DNA from: an uncultured Bacteroidales bacterium
GTDB lineage: Bacteria; Bacteroidota; Bacteroidia; Bacteroidales; Paludibacteraceae
Direction of reading: 5' to 3'
Assembly (NCBI GenBank): GCA_946186915.1
Contig: CAMHOY010000007.1
Location: 45,861 to 109,860, forward strand
Length of the DNA stretch: 64,000 nt
Of this stretch, positions 51,791 to 59,509 are shown piece by piece (positions within the stretch are counted from its first letter, which is position 1; each line of letters starts with the position of its first letter). The notes beneath the pieces were generated by a model. That model was not told the origin of the DNA. It saw only the letters and a program-made list of their open reading frames with translations, and did no database searches. A program made the translations under genes and the position numbers.

Positions 51791-51830
51791 CACATATTAA
51801 TCACGTGTTAATCACGTGTTAATAGCCTAA
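51791..51830. repeat. 11-bp tandem repeat between rpe and comEC
   Basis: ATATTAATCAC, GTGTTAATCAC, GTGTTAATAGC and CTAATAGCACC follow with 11-bp spacing. Confidence 0.8.
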
Positions 51831-51897
51831 TAGCACCCTCTTGCAACCCTTATTTTTTCTGCTTTCGCGGCCGATGCCTGGCGGATTTTCGGATGAG

Positions 51898-52542
51898 CTA
51901 CGCTTTCATCCGTTTAATGGCTTCTTCCGGATCTTTGGCTCCGAAAACGGCACTACCGGCTACCAGCACATCTGCACCGGCTTCGAATAAATCACGGGCA
52001 TTCTCCGTGTTCACGCCGCCGTCTATCTCTATTAATGTTTTCAAGCCTCGTTGTGCAATCTCCGACTTGATAAAACGAATCTTGTCCATCGTATCAGGAA
52101 TGAATTTCTGACCGCCGAAACCTGCAAAAACAGACATCAGCAAGACCATGTCCACCTTGTCCAGATACGGTACCAAACGCTTCACGTCGATGTCCGGATT
52201 GATGGTCAGACATGTCCGCACTCCCTTCGCCTTGATCAAGTCCAGAATAGGCAACGGATCGTCTACGGCTTCCAGATGAAAGCCCACCGACCAGGCACCT
52301 GCGTCACAGAAACGCTCTACGTATTTCTCCGGATGAACAATCATCAGATGTACATCCAACGGCTTTGTACAATACTTGCGCATCGGCTCCATCAACGGGA
52401 ATCCGAACGAGATGTTCGGAACGAACGAACCGTCCATCACATCTACATGCAACCAATCCGCCTCACTGCGGTTAATCATTTCCAAATCCTGCGCCAAATG
52501 ACCGAAATCGGCCGACAAGACACTCGGAGCTATCAGTCTCAT
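51898..52542 (-). CDS. rpe: Ribulose-phosphate 3-epimerase
   Basis: 214 aa TIM barrel of the pentose phosphate pathway: interconverts ribulose 5-phosphate and xylulose 5-phosphate. Motifs: APSVLSADFGHLAQDLEMI, WLHVDVMDGSFVPNISFG (metal-binding His, Asp), DVHLMIVHPEKY, VLLMSVFAGFGGQKFIP, LIEIDGGVNTENA (second catalytic Asp) and VAGSAVFGAKDP. It overlaps the response-regulator gene by 4 bp. Confidence 0.96.
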   Translation of the reverse strand: MRLIAPSVLSADFGHLAQDLEMINRSEADWLHVDVMDGSFVPNISFGFPLMEPMRKYCTKPLDVHLMIVHPEKYVERFCDAGAWSVGFHLEAVDDPLPILDLIKAKGVRTCLTINPDIDVKRLVPYLDKVDMVLLMSVFAGFGGQKFIPDTMDKIRFIKSEIAQRGLKTLIEIDGGVNTENARDLFEAGADVLVAGSAVFGAKDPEEAIKRMKA

Positions 52543-53216
52543 AACGATTTGTTAAATACAAGTTTATATCCTTTGCCTCTCACCGCCACGATCGTGTATC
52601 CGGCCGGCTCTACGAATCGACGTAAGTGATTGATATACACACCCATAGAACGCGAGGTGAAGGCGTTGTCTTCTTTCCATAACGAGGCTAAAATACGGTG
52701 TCTGTCAACTACCTCATCTTCATTCCTGCATAGCATAAGCAGCAGGTCGCTCTCACGCCCCGACAAATGCTCGCCGTCGAACGTCTGACGCGTCGCATCG
52801 AAAGAATGTCCGTTGAGATTGAAGATGCGTTGTTTGCTCTCTTCCCGCTTGCGTACACGCCGTAAGATGGCCTCAATGCGATAAATAAGAATGTCCATCG
52901 AGAAGGGCTTAAACTGGTAGTCATCGCACCCTAACTGGAATGCGCGCATCTGACTCTCACGATCGGTACGAGTGGTCAAAACGATAATCGGAAGATCCGG
53001 CTGATGGTGATGCAGCTCGCGTAATAAATCATAGCCGTTGGTACCAACGCCTTGCAGCTCCATCAACACTAAATCGCAGTAGGTCTCCGAGAGGAATTTG
53101 AGAGCCTCTTTACCGGAACCGACTGCATGACTCTCGTAGCCGCGACTACAAAAGTAGTCGCACAGCACCGTTGAGAGGCTGATATCGCCGTCAATAATGA
53201 GAATTTTCGCGTTCAT
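52539..53216 (-). CDS. OmpR-type response regulator with altered phospho-site
   Basis: 225 aa: receiver domain (1-120) and winged-helix output domain (about 130-225, ending VAVRGKGYKLVF). The receiver keeps the conserved Thr (IIVLTTRTD) and Lys (YQFKPFSMD), but the phospho-acceptor position reads DLVLMELQGVGTNGYDLL, with Glu where Asp is expected, and the acidic pair is IDGD rather than DD. This suggests phosphorylation-independent action. No sensor kinase is adjacent. It overlaps rpe by 4 bp. Confidence 0.88.
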   Translation of the reverse strand: MNAKILIIDGDISLSTVLCDYFCSRGYESHAVGSGKEALKFLSETYCDLVLMELQGVGTNGYDLLRELHHHQPDLPIIVLTTRTDRESQMRAFQLGCDDYQFKPFSMDILIYRIEAILRRVRKREESKQRIFNLNGHSFDATRQTFDGEHLSGRESDLLLMLCRNEDEVVDRHRILASLWKEDNAFTSRSMGVYINHLRRFVEPAGYTIVAVRGKGYKLVFNKSL

Positions 53217-53232
53217 ACCAATAAATTCGCCG

Positions 53233-53264
53233 CAAATTTACTACAAAAAAATGAAATGAGCAAG
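53233..53264 (-). promoter_or_regulatory. Promoter of the regulator-rpe-comEC operon
   Basis: TTG (53261-53263), 20 bp, TAAATTTG (53233-53240). Confidence 0.8.
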
Positions 53265-53322
53265 ATTTTGACCAAAAAAATAAATAAGTTTACTTAGTAT
53301 AGTGGTTTTGGGTAAAAAAATT

Positions 53323-53395
53323 GCCGTTTGCACGTTAGAGCGAACGTAAATTCGGAGGGAACCCGCCCCGGAGGGGAAGGGGCGTGCCGAAGTTA
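53323..53395. repeat. Composite palindromic element (copy C)
   Basis: GCCGTTTGCAC-GTTAGA-GCGAACG, then TTCGGAGGG, C/G-rich arms and GTGCCGAAG. Shares its first and boundary blocks with the elements near 35960 (reverse) and 62609. Confidence 0.6.
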
Positions 53396-53417
53396 CATTT
53401 CTTTTTTTCTGAAAAAA

Positions 53418-53449
53418 TTTGCGCAATTAAAATATTTGTAGTACCTTTG
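53418..53449 (+). promoter_or_regulatory. Promoter of ansA-pepD
   Basis: TTTG (53418-53421), 20 bp, TACCTTTG (53442-53449). The leader is about 90 nt. Confidence 0.88.
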
Positions 53450-53466
53450 CAGTCGCAAAGGTCTAG

Positions 53467-53510
53467 GCCCTTTCCCTGTAGCGGTTTTCCCGCTTAACGG
53501 GAACACCTAG
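53467..53510 (+). repeat. Hairpin element in the ansA leader (shared with the typA upstream region)
   Basis: GGT-TTTCCCG-CTTAA-CGGGAA-CACC within CCCTTTCCCTGT...ACACCTAG. The copy at 62645-62688 keeps the stem with compensating G/C changes. Confidence 0.7.
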
Positions 53511-53544
53511 TACCGCAAAATTGAAAACAACAGCACCTCATACA

Positions 53545-54567
53545 ATGAGCAAGATTCTTTTAATATCTACCGGAGGAACCATTACGATGGTTCGCGATTC
53601 CGTAACAGGTGCACTCGTGCCGGCGGACATGGAGACCTTCAAGGCTTTCATACCTGAACTCTTTGCCGGTGATATCCAAGTGGAGATTTTGGCTTTCACG
53701 CCCCTTATTGACTCTTCGGATATCGGACCTGCCAGTTGGCAACAAATGGCCCGTACGGTCTATGATCATTATGATGAATACGACGGCTTTGTCATCCTCC
53801 ATGGCACGGACACCATGTCCTATTCCGCGTCGGCGCTCTCGTTTATGCTTGAGAATCTCGGCAAGCCGGTGGTCTTCACCGGTTCGCAACTGCCTGTCGG
53901 TGTACTCCGCTCGGATGCGAGGGAGAATCTCCTGACGGCCATCGAGATTGCAGCCGCCAAAGATGAAGATGGTAATCCCATCGTGCCCGAAGTGACCATC
54001 TATTTTGAGGACCGTCTTTTCCGTGCCAATCGGACGACCAAGCGAAACGCTGAGCATTTCTCGGCCTTTAACAGTTATAACTACCCCGCGTTGGCCAAAG
54101 CGGGTGTGCATATCACCTACCAGCCGCACCTCGTTCATTATTCCGATCCCGCACTGCCCCTCACGCTTCATACTTCCTTTAATACCGACGTGGCGGTGCT
54201 CAAGCTCTTCCCGGGTATCCAACCCGTTGTCGTGCACGCGCTCTTACGCACACGCGGTTTAAAAGGAGTGGTGCTCGAGACATTCGGTGCCGGCAACGCA
54301 CCCTCTGACAAATGGCTCTACCGAGAACTCAAAGCAGCGGTGGATAGAGGCATCATCATCGTCAATAAGACCCAATGTAACACCGGGTCGGTGGAGATGG
54401 GCCTCTATGCCGTCTCGCTTAACCTCATGAAAGCCGGCGTGCTTTCGGGATATGATATCACTACCGAAGCATTGCTCACCAAGATGATGCTTCTCCTCGG
54501 CGAGATGCCCGATCGCGCACGAGAACTGCTTGCCAAAGACCTCTGCGGCGAGATGACAATAGATTAA
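53545..54567 (+). CDS. ansA: L-asparaginase type I
   Basis: 340 aa from ATG 53545 (MSKILLISTGGTITM). Catalytic Thr sites lie in STGGTITM and HGTDTMSYSASALSFM; GSQLPVGVLRSDARENL and ETFGAGNAPS are conserved. It hydrolyses asparagine to aspartate and ammonia in the cytoplasm. A TTG nine codons upstream also opens the frame but lacks support. It is followed after 12 bp by pepD, so asparagine and dipeptide catabolism are co-expressed. Confidence 0.95.
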   Translation: MSKILLISTGGTITMVRDSVTGALVPADMETFKAFIPELFAGDIQVEILAFTPLIDSSDIGPASWQQMARTVYDHYDEYDGFVILHGTDTMSYSASALSFMLENLGKPVVFTGSQLPVGVLRSDARENLLTAIEIAAAKDEDGNPIVPEVTIYFEDRLFRANRTTKRNAEHFSAFNSYNYPALAKAGVHITYQPHLVHYSDPALPLTLHTSFNTDVAVLKLFPGIQPVVVHALLRTRGLKGVVLETFGAGNAPSDKWLYRELKAAVDRGIIIVNKTQCNTGSVEMGLYAVSLNLMKAGVLSGYDITTEALLTKMMLLLGEMPDRARELLAKDLCGEMTID

Positions 54568-54579
54568 AAACGCAAGCAT

Positions 54580-56025
54580 ATGAAAAACTTAGAACCAAAA
54601 GGCCTGTGGACCAGTTTCTACAGCCTCACCCAAATCCCGCGTCCCAGCGGTAAACGCAAAGAGATTGCGGATTTCTTAGTGAATTACGGCAAGTCGCTTG
54701 GACTGGAAACCCTTCAGGACGAGATCGGAAATGTTCTTATTCGCAAACCCGCCTCTCCGGGCTATGAAAACCATCCGGGAGTCATCCTTCAGGGACACAT
54801 GGACATGGTGCCGCAGAAGAACTCCGACAAAGTCTTTGACTTCGAGAAAGATCCGATAGAGGCTTATGTCGAAGATAACGGCGAATGGGTAACAGCGGAT
54901 GGCACGACGCTCGGCGCCGACAACGGTATAGGCGTAGCAACAGCTATGGCCATCCTCGCCGACAAAAACGCCGTGCATCCTCCTTTGGAGGCGTTCTTCA
55001 CCATCGATGAAGAGACAGGTATGTACGGAGCCAACGACCTCAAGTCCGGATGGCTCAAAGGCAAATACCTGCTTAACCTCGACTCCGAGACAGAAGGCGA
55101 GTTATACGTAGGTTGCGCCGGAGGTATCGATGCCGAGGCAACGTTCACTTATGAACCTGTCGAGACCGAAGAAGGGGACATCGCTTTGCGTGTTACGGTC
55201 AAGGGATGCAAAGGAGGCCACTCCGGTTGCGATATCCATCTCCAGCGCGCGAATGCTATCAAACTGCTCTTCCGCTTCCTCAAAGATGCGGTAGCGAACT
55301 TCGAGGCTCGGCTGGCAAGTGTGGACGGGGGAAACATGCGCAACGCTATCCCGCGTGAGGCATCGGCGGTTATTACCATTCCCGCAGAGAGTTATCAGGA
55401 CCTGCAGGACCTCGTGGACCGCTATGAAGACCTATGGCTCAAAGAGTACGACGGCATAGAACCGGACTTGCATTTCGTCATGGAAGAGACAGAGTGCCCG
55501 AAAACCGAGATGCCGGAAGACGTACAGGACTTCCTCATCCATGCCATCACACTCTGCCCGCACGGCGTCTATCGTATCATACCTGAGATGCCGGACATCG
55601 TAGAGACATCCAACAACCTCGCTATCATCGAGACCAAAGACAATACGGTTCGGGCCATCTGCCTTGCCCGTTCCAGTGTGGAGAGCCGCAAAGAGGAACT
55701 TGCTTCCATTATCCAGTCGGCGTTCTCGCTGGCGGGGGCAGACGTCAAGTTCGATGGCGCTTACCCCGGATGGAAACCCAATTTCAAGAGCACTCTCCTC
55801 GCCACCATGAAGAGCGTGTACGAGAAAGAATTCGGTGCCAGTCCGCGTATCGTCACGATTCATGCCGGACTCGAATGTGGTATCATCGGCAGTAAGTACG
55901 ACGGCATGGAGATGATCTCCTTCGGTCCTACTATCGAGCACCCGCACAGCCCGGATGAGCGTGTAAACATCGCCACGGTGCAGAAGTTCTACCGCTACGT
56001 ACAGGCTGCTTTAAAGGCCCTCTAA
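54580..56025 (+). CDS. pepD: Aminoacyl-histidine dipeptidase (M20 family)
   Basis: 481 aa, usual length. Zinc-site motifs: GVILQGHMDMVPQK (His, Asp), DGTTLGADNGIGVA (Asp), DEETGMYGAND (Glu-Glu), LNLDSETEGELYVGCAGG. C-terminal HAGLECGIIG and GPTIEHPHSPDERV complete it. It splits Xaa-His and other dipeptides. It is second in the ansA operon and ends at a strong terminator. Confidence 0.95.
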   Translation: MKNLEPKGLWTSFYSLTQIPRPSGKRKEIADFLVNYGKSLGLETLQDEIGNVLIRKPASPGYENHPGVILQGHMDMVPQKNSDKVFDFEKDPIEAYVEDNGEWVTADGTTLGADNGIGVATAMAILADKNAVHPPLEAFFTIDEETGMYGANDLKSGWLKGKYLLNLDSETEGELYVGCAGGIDAEATFTYEPVETEEGDIALRVTVKGCKGGHSGCDIHLQRANAIKLLFRFLKDAVANFEARLASVDGGNMRNAIPREASAVITIPAESYQDLQDLVDRYEDLWLKEYDGIEPDLHFVMEETECPKTEMPEDVQDFLIHAITLCPHGVYRIIPEMPDIVETSNNLAIIETKDNTVRAICLARSSVESRKEELASIIQSAFSLAGADVKFDGAYPGWKPNFKSTLLATMKSVYEKEFGASPRIVTIHAGLECGIIGSKYDGMEMISFGPTIEHPHSPDERVNIATVQKFYRYVQAALKAL

Positions 56026-56027
56026 AC

Positions 56028-56060
56028 AAAACAGGCTCGCCACCAAGCGAGCCTGTTTTA
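56028..56060. terminator. Bidirectional terminator between pepD and the S41 protease gene
   Basis: AAACAGGCTCGC-CACCAA-GCGAGCCTGTTT: perfect 12-bp stem with A and T tails for both converging transcripts. Confidence 0.95.
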
Positions 56061-56075
56061 TAAACCTATAAACTC

Positions 56076-57701
56076 TTACTTTGTAAGCACTTCAACGGCT
56101 TTCTTCGTAATCTCGTCATCGCGCTCGAAGAACGGGAAGAAACCTTCGTCTCCGATTACATCACGAATGATGTAAGCATGCAGAAGTCGCGTCATCAACG
56201 GGCGCGATTTTTGTATCTCTGCCTCCTTGGGCTCAACGCCTTTCTCTTCCGCAAAACGCACGAACTCGCGCAGTATATCCTGTCCCTGCAGGTACTTTTC
56301 CAAGGCTTGCCATTCCTTGTATTTGCTCAGTTCTTTGCGGTGCTCGTCCGTGTATTTGTACGCGAACTGATAGGTGTAGGCTAAGTTCACGCACTGGTTG
56401 TACCAGGGTGTATTAAGCGTCGTGTCGCGCCCCACGAAAACGTCAGGCATGATACCTCCACCGCCATGTACGATACGTCCGTTCTTCGTGCGGTAAACAG
56501 TTGTGTCCGTGAAATGGATCGAGTCGGCGGAATAGAACTCGCCATGCTCGAAACGCTCCACAAGATCTTTCTCGTAATCGTCCTGGTCACCCAGCGTATA
56601 AGGTTTCTGAATGCAACGGCCGGATGGTGTGTAGTAGCGCGCCACCGTCAGACGAACGGCACTACCGTCTGCGAACGGCATCTGTTGCTGAACCAATCCC
56701 TTTCCGAAAGAACGGCGGCCTACGATCGTCGCGCGGTCGTTGTCTTGCATCGCACCCGCGAAGATCTCACTCGCTGACGCCGAGAAATTATCAATCAATA
56801 CGACCAACGGCACATTCTTAAATCGTCCGCCTCCATTCGCTTTCGCTTCGTAACGCGGATAAGCACGACCTTCCGAATAGACAATCAACTCACCGCCTTT
56901 CAGGAACTCATTCGCCATCTTGATGGCCTGGTCCATGTAACCGCCGCTATTCTCACGCAAGTCCACTATATAACTCGTTGCACCTTGCGCATGGAGGTCG
57001 GCCATGGCCTTGATAAACTCTTTATACGTCGTCTCGCCGAACTTGTTCACGCGCACAAAACCTATCTTCTCTGATTTCTGATTTCTGGTTTCTGTCGGCT
57101 CGATGATGAACTTTGCATCGACCGACGTTACGGGGATGTCGCCGCGTGTCACGGTGAACGAGAGCGGTTCTTTCACGCCGGCACGGAGGATGCCTAATTT
57201 CACTTGTGTGCCCTTCTCGCCGCGTAGCGTCTTCATCACCTTCTCGTTGTTCAACTTCTTCCCTACGAACGCGGAGTCATCTACACTCACTAACTTGTCG
57301 CCCGCGAGCACACCCACACCCTCGCACGGCCCGCCGGCTATCACCGCCACGATACGTACCGTGTCCTGCTGGATAGTGAACTGCACTCCGATGCCGGAGA
57401 ACGAACCCGACAACTCCGAGTTGACCATCTCCAGGTCCTCTTTCGGGATATATGCCGAGTGCGGATCCAGTTTCTGCACCAGGTCCGTCATCGCCTCATC
57501 GGTGATGCTGTCTATATTCAGTTCATCAACGTACGCCGTCTGCATCAACTCCAACAAACGGTCCACTTTGGACAATTCCCATTGCAGTTGCCCGTTCTGA
57601 ATGAAGAGGTGTTGTGCATTCACTTTCTGACTCAGTGCCACGCCGATAACAATACCCAACGTCACGCCGATAACTGTCAATGTAGGAAAGATATATTTTT
57701 T
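56076..57701 (-). CDS. S41 C-terminal processing peptidase
   Basis: 541 aa from ATG 57701 (MKKYIFPTLTVIGVTLG, membrane anchor). PDZ domain (about 75-165: SGSFSGIGVQFTIQQDT...GDKLVSVDD), protease domain with YIVDLRENSGGYMDQ, catalytic Ser in DNFSASASEIFAGAMQD and Lys in GRRSFGKGLVQQQMPF. It cleaves periplasmic proteins at the C-terminus. An ATG 33 nt upstream would add repeat-encoded MEISSQKSAG. EPTETRNQKSEKIGF in the core is a repeat-encoded insertion. Confidence 0.92.
   Translation of the reverse strand, partial: KKYIFPTLTVIGVTLGIVIGVALSQKVNAQHLFIQNGQLQWELSKVDRLLELMQTAYVDELNIDSITDEAMTDLVQKLDPHSAYIPKEDLEMVNSELSGSFSGIGVQFTIQQDTVRIVAVIAGGPCEGVGVLAGDKLVSVDDSAFVGKKLNNEKVMKTLRGEKGTQVKLGILRAGVKEPLSFTVTRGDIPVTSVDAKFIIEPTETRNQKSEKIGFVRVNKFGETTYKEFIKAMADLHAQGATSYIVDLRENSGGYMDQAIKMANEFLKGGELIVYSEGRAYPRYEAKANGGGRFKNVPLVVLIDNFSASASEIFAGAMQDNDRATIVGRRSFGKGLVQQQMPFADGSAVRLTVARYYTPSGRCIQKPYTLGDQDDYEKDLVERFEHGEFYSADSIHFTDTTVYRTKNGRIVHGGGGIMPDVFVGRDTTLNTPWYNQCVNLAYTYQFAYKYTDEHRKELSKYKEWQALEKYLQGQDILREFVRFAEEKGVEPKEAEIQKSRPLMTRLLHAYIIRDVIGDEGFFPFFERDDEITKKAVEVLTK
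57070..57096. repeat. 7-bp repeat inside the S41 protease gene
   Basis: TCTGATT, TCTGATT, TCTGGTT and TCTGTCG encode ETRNQKSEK. Confidence 0.85.
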
Positions 57702-57711
57702 CATACCTGCT

Positions 57712-57736
57712 GATTTCTGACTACTGATTTCCATCG
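57712..57736. repeat. 7-bp repeat at the deaminase-protease junction
   Basis: CTGATTT, CTGACTA and CTGATTT heptamers overlap the deaminase stop. Confidence 0.7.
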
Positions 57737-58158
57737 TTTAGGAAAACGACCTCCACTCCTGCCCGTTTGAGCAGTTCCACGCCGTCCATGATACGGTATT
57801 CTTCGCCATAGACCACGCGTTTGATGCCCGATTGAATGATTAGTTTCGAGCATTCCAGGCACGGCGAAGCTGTCACATACAATGTCGCTCCGTCCGAACT
57901 GTTGTTCGAGCGCGCCACTTTGGTTAGCGCGTTTGCCTCTGCATGCAGCACGTAAGGTTTCGACACATTGTTCTCATCTTCGCAGATGTTCTCAAAACCC
58001 GAAGGAGTGCCGTTGTAACCATCGGAGATGATCATCTGGTTCTTCACCAGCAGCGCACCTACCTTACGGCGCACGCAGTAACTGTTCTCGGCCCACGTGC
58101 GAGCCATGCGCATATACAAATAATCGCGTTTCTGTTGTTTATCCATTTTTCTAAACAC
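57721..58158 (-). CDS. dCMP deaminase family protein
   Basis: 145 aa (141 if the internal ATG, MDKQQKRDYL, is used). Zinc and catalytic site: HAEANALTKVARSN (His, Glu) and SPCLECSKLIIQSG (two Cys). ENSYCVRRKVGALLVKNQMIISDGYNGTPSGFEN matches Bacteroidetes deoxycytidylate deaminases. It provides dUMP for thymidylate. It lies 7 bp after mpl. Confidence 0.93.
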   Translation of the reverse strand: MFRKMDKQQKRDYLYMRMARTWAENSYCVRRKVGALLVKNQMIISDGYNGTPSGFENICEDENNVSKPYVLHAEANALTKVARSNNSSDGATLYVTASPCLECSKLIIQSGIKRVVYGEEYRIMDGVELLKRAGVEVVFLNDGNQ

Positions 58159-58172
58159 TAAACTCTCAACTC
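58151..58172. repeat. 7-bp repeat at the mpl-deaminase junction
   Basis: CTAAACA, CTAAACT and CTCAACT cover the mpl stop and the deaminase start. Confidence 0.7.
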
Positions 58173-59509
58173 AGCAATTCCTTCGCGAATTGCTTCACAT
58201 CGACTCCGTCGAACGTGCCGCTACTCATCATCAGCAGGGCGATGCCTTGATGGCTAAATGCTGAACACTGACAACTGACAGCGGACATCATCGCTTTGCT
58301 ATCCGTGAAGACCTCTACATTTTTCGTGCCAAACGCTTCACGCACCTCTTCAGCGGTGATAGGTGTCAAGCGCTTGTGCTCAATCACCTTCGGGTTGAAA
58401 TACACGTACGCCACGTCTGCCTCGGCCATGCAGTCCTTGTATTGCGGCAGAAAATCCGCCATCAGACTGCTGAAGGTGTGCAACTCCATACACGCAATCA
58501 ACTTCTTCTCCGGATAGCGCTCGCGCACAGCATTGATGGTCGCTTTGAGCTTCGACGGACTGTGCGCGAAGTCTTTGTATGCCACGTTCCGCTCCGTCTC
58601 GCAGATCTTCTCCAACCGGTTGCTGGCGCCCGTGAACGTACTGATCTCGCGGTAGAAATCATCCGGTGCCACGCCGATACAATGACAAGCGAGCATCGCT
58701 GCCTGCAGGTTCTGCATGTTATGACGACCGAACACCTGCATCGCTACATCCCCATCATACGCATCGTAAGGAATAATTTTTAATTCTAAATTTTTAATTT
58801 TTAATTCCTCTGCTAAGAGGCGCAGGTTCTCATCGCCCTTAAAATAGATAAAACTACCGTTTGGTTCAATCGAATGGACGAACTTACGGAACGTCTCTAC
58901 GTACTCAGGGAAAGTGGGGAAGACGTTGATATGATCCCACGCAATGCCTGTCAGGATAGCCACATGCGGGTGGTACCACAGGAATTTGGACCGCAAATCG
59001 AGTGGGGAGGTGAGGTACTCGTCACCCTCAAAGACGGCATATTTGGCGGTGTCGCTCAGTCGTACCATCCGCTCAAATCCTTCTATCTGCGCACCTACCA
59101 TGTAGTCGGCTTCGATACCCAGGCGGTTGAGAACATACAGAATCATCGAGGTTGTGGTTGTCTTACCGTGACTGCCACCCACTACGATGCGGATCTTGTC
59201 TTTTGTCTGCTCATACAGGTACTCGGGGAAGGAGTAAATCTTGATGCCTAACTCGCGTGCCCGCACCAGTTCGGGATTGTCTTCGCGGGCGTGCATACCG
59301 AGGATGATTGCATCGATGTCCTTGGTGATGCGTTCGGGATGCCAACCCATCTCGTCCGGCAGCAATCCTGCCTCGCGCAGATGAGACAGAGCGGGGTCGA
59401 AGATCTCGTCATCCGACCCCGTCACTTGGTATCCCGCCTTGGAGGCAACGGCTAATGCCAAATTATGCATCGCCGCACCACCAATTGCTATGAAATGAAT
59501 CCTGGTCAT
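58166..59509 (-). CDS. mpl: UDP-MurNAc:tripeptide ligase Mpl (peptidoglycan recycling)
   Basis: 447 aa Mur ligase that reattaches recovered L-Ala-D-Glu-mDAP to UDP-MurNAc. Motifs: HFIAIGGAAMHNLALA, P-loop VGGSHGKTTTTSMI (about 109-122), FEGDEYLTSPLDLRSKF and VAYKDFAHSPSKLKATI. Two repeat-encoded stretches occur: EELKIKNLELKIIPY (near 235) and SAVSCQCSAFSHQG (near 415). It overlaps tig by 4 bp. Confidence 0.93.
   Translation of the reverse strand: MTRIHFIAIGGAAMHNLALAVASKAGYQVTGSDDEIFDPALSHLREAGLLPDEMGWHPERITKDIDAIILGMHAREDNPELVRARELGIKIYSFPEYLYEQTKDKIRIVVGGSHGKTTTTSMILYVLNRLGIEADYMVGAQIEGFERMVRLSDTAKYAVFEGDEYLTSPLDLRSKFLWYHPHVAILTGIAWDHINVFPTFPEYVETFRKFVHSIEPNGSFIYFKGDENLRLLAEELKIKNLELKIIPYDAYDGDVAMQVFGRHNMQNLQAAMLACHCIGVAPDDFYREISTFTGASNRLEKICETERNVAYKDFAHSPSKLKATINAVRERYPEKKLIACMELHTFSSLMADFLPQYKDCMAEADVAYVYFNPKVIEHKRLTPITAEEVREAFGTKNVEVFTDSKAMMSAVSCQCSAFSHQGIALLMMSSGTFDGVDVKQFAKELLS
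58261..58281. repeat. 7-bp repeat inside mpl (near 3' end)
   Basis: CTGAACA, CTGACAA and CTGACAG encode the CQCSAF region. Confidence 0.75.
58777..58807. repeat. 7-bp repeat inside mpl (centre)
   Basis: TTTAATT/CTAAATT heptamers, four units, encode ELKIKNLELKI. Confidence 0.85.

Larger units (their letters stand above)
53217..53544. other. Divergent regulatory region, response regulator / ansA
   Basis: No gene. It contains the promoter of the regulator, a composite GC-rich element (53323-53395), the ansA promoter, and a structured leader element (53467-53510). Confidence 0.7.
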
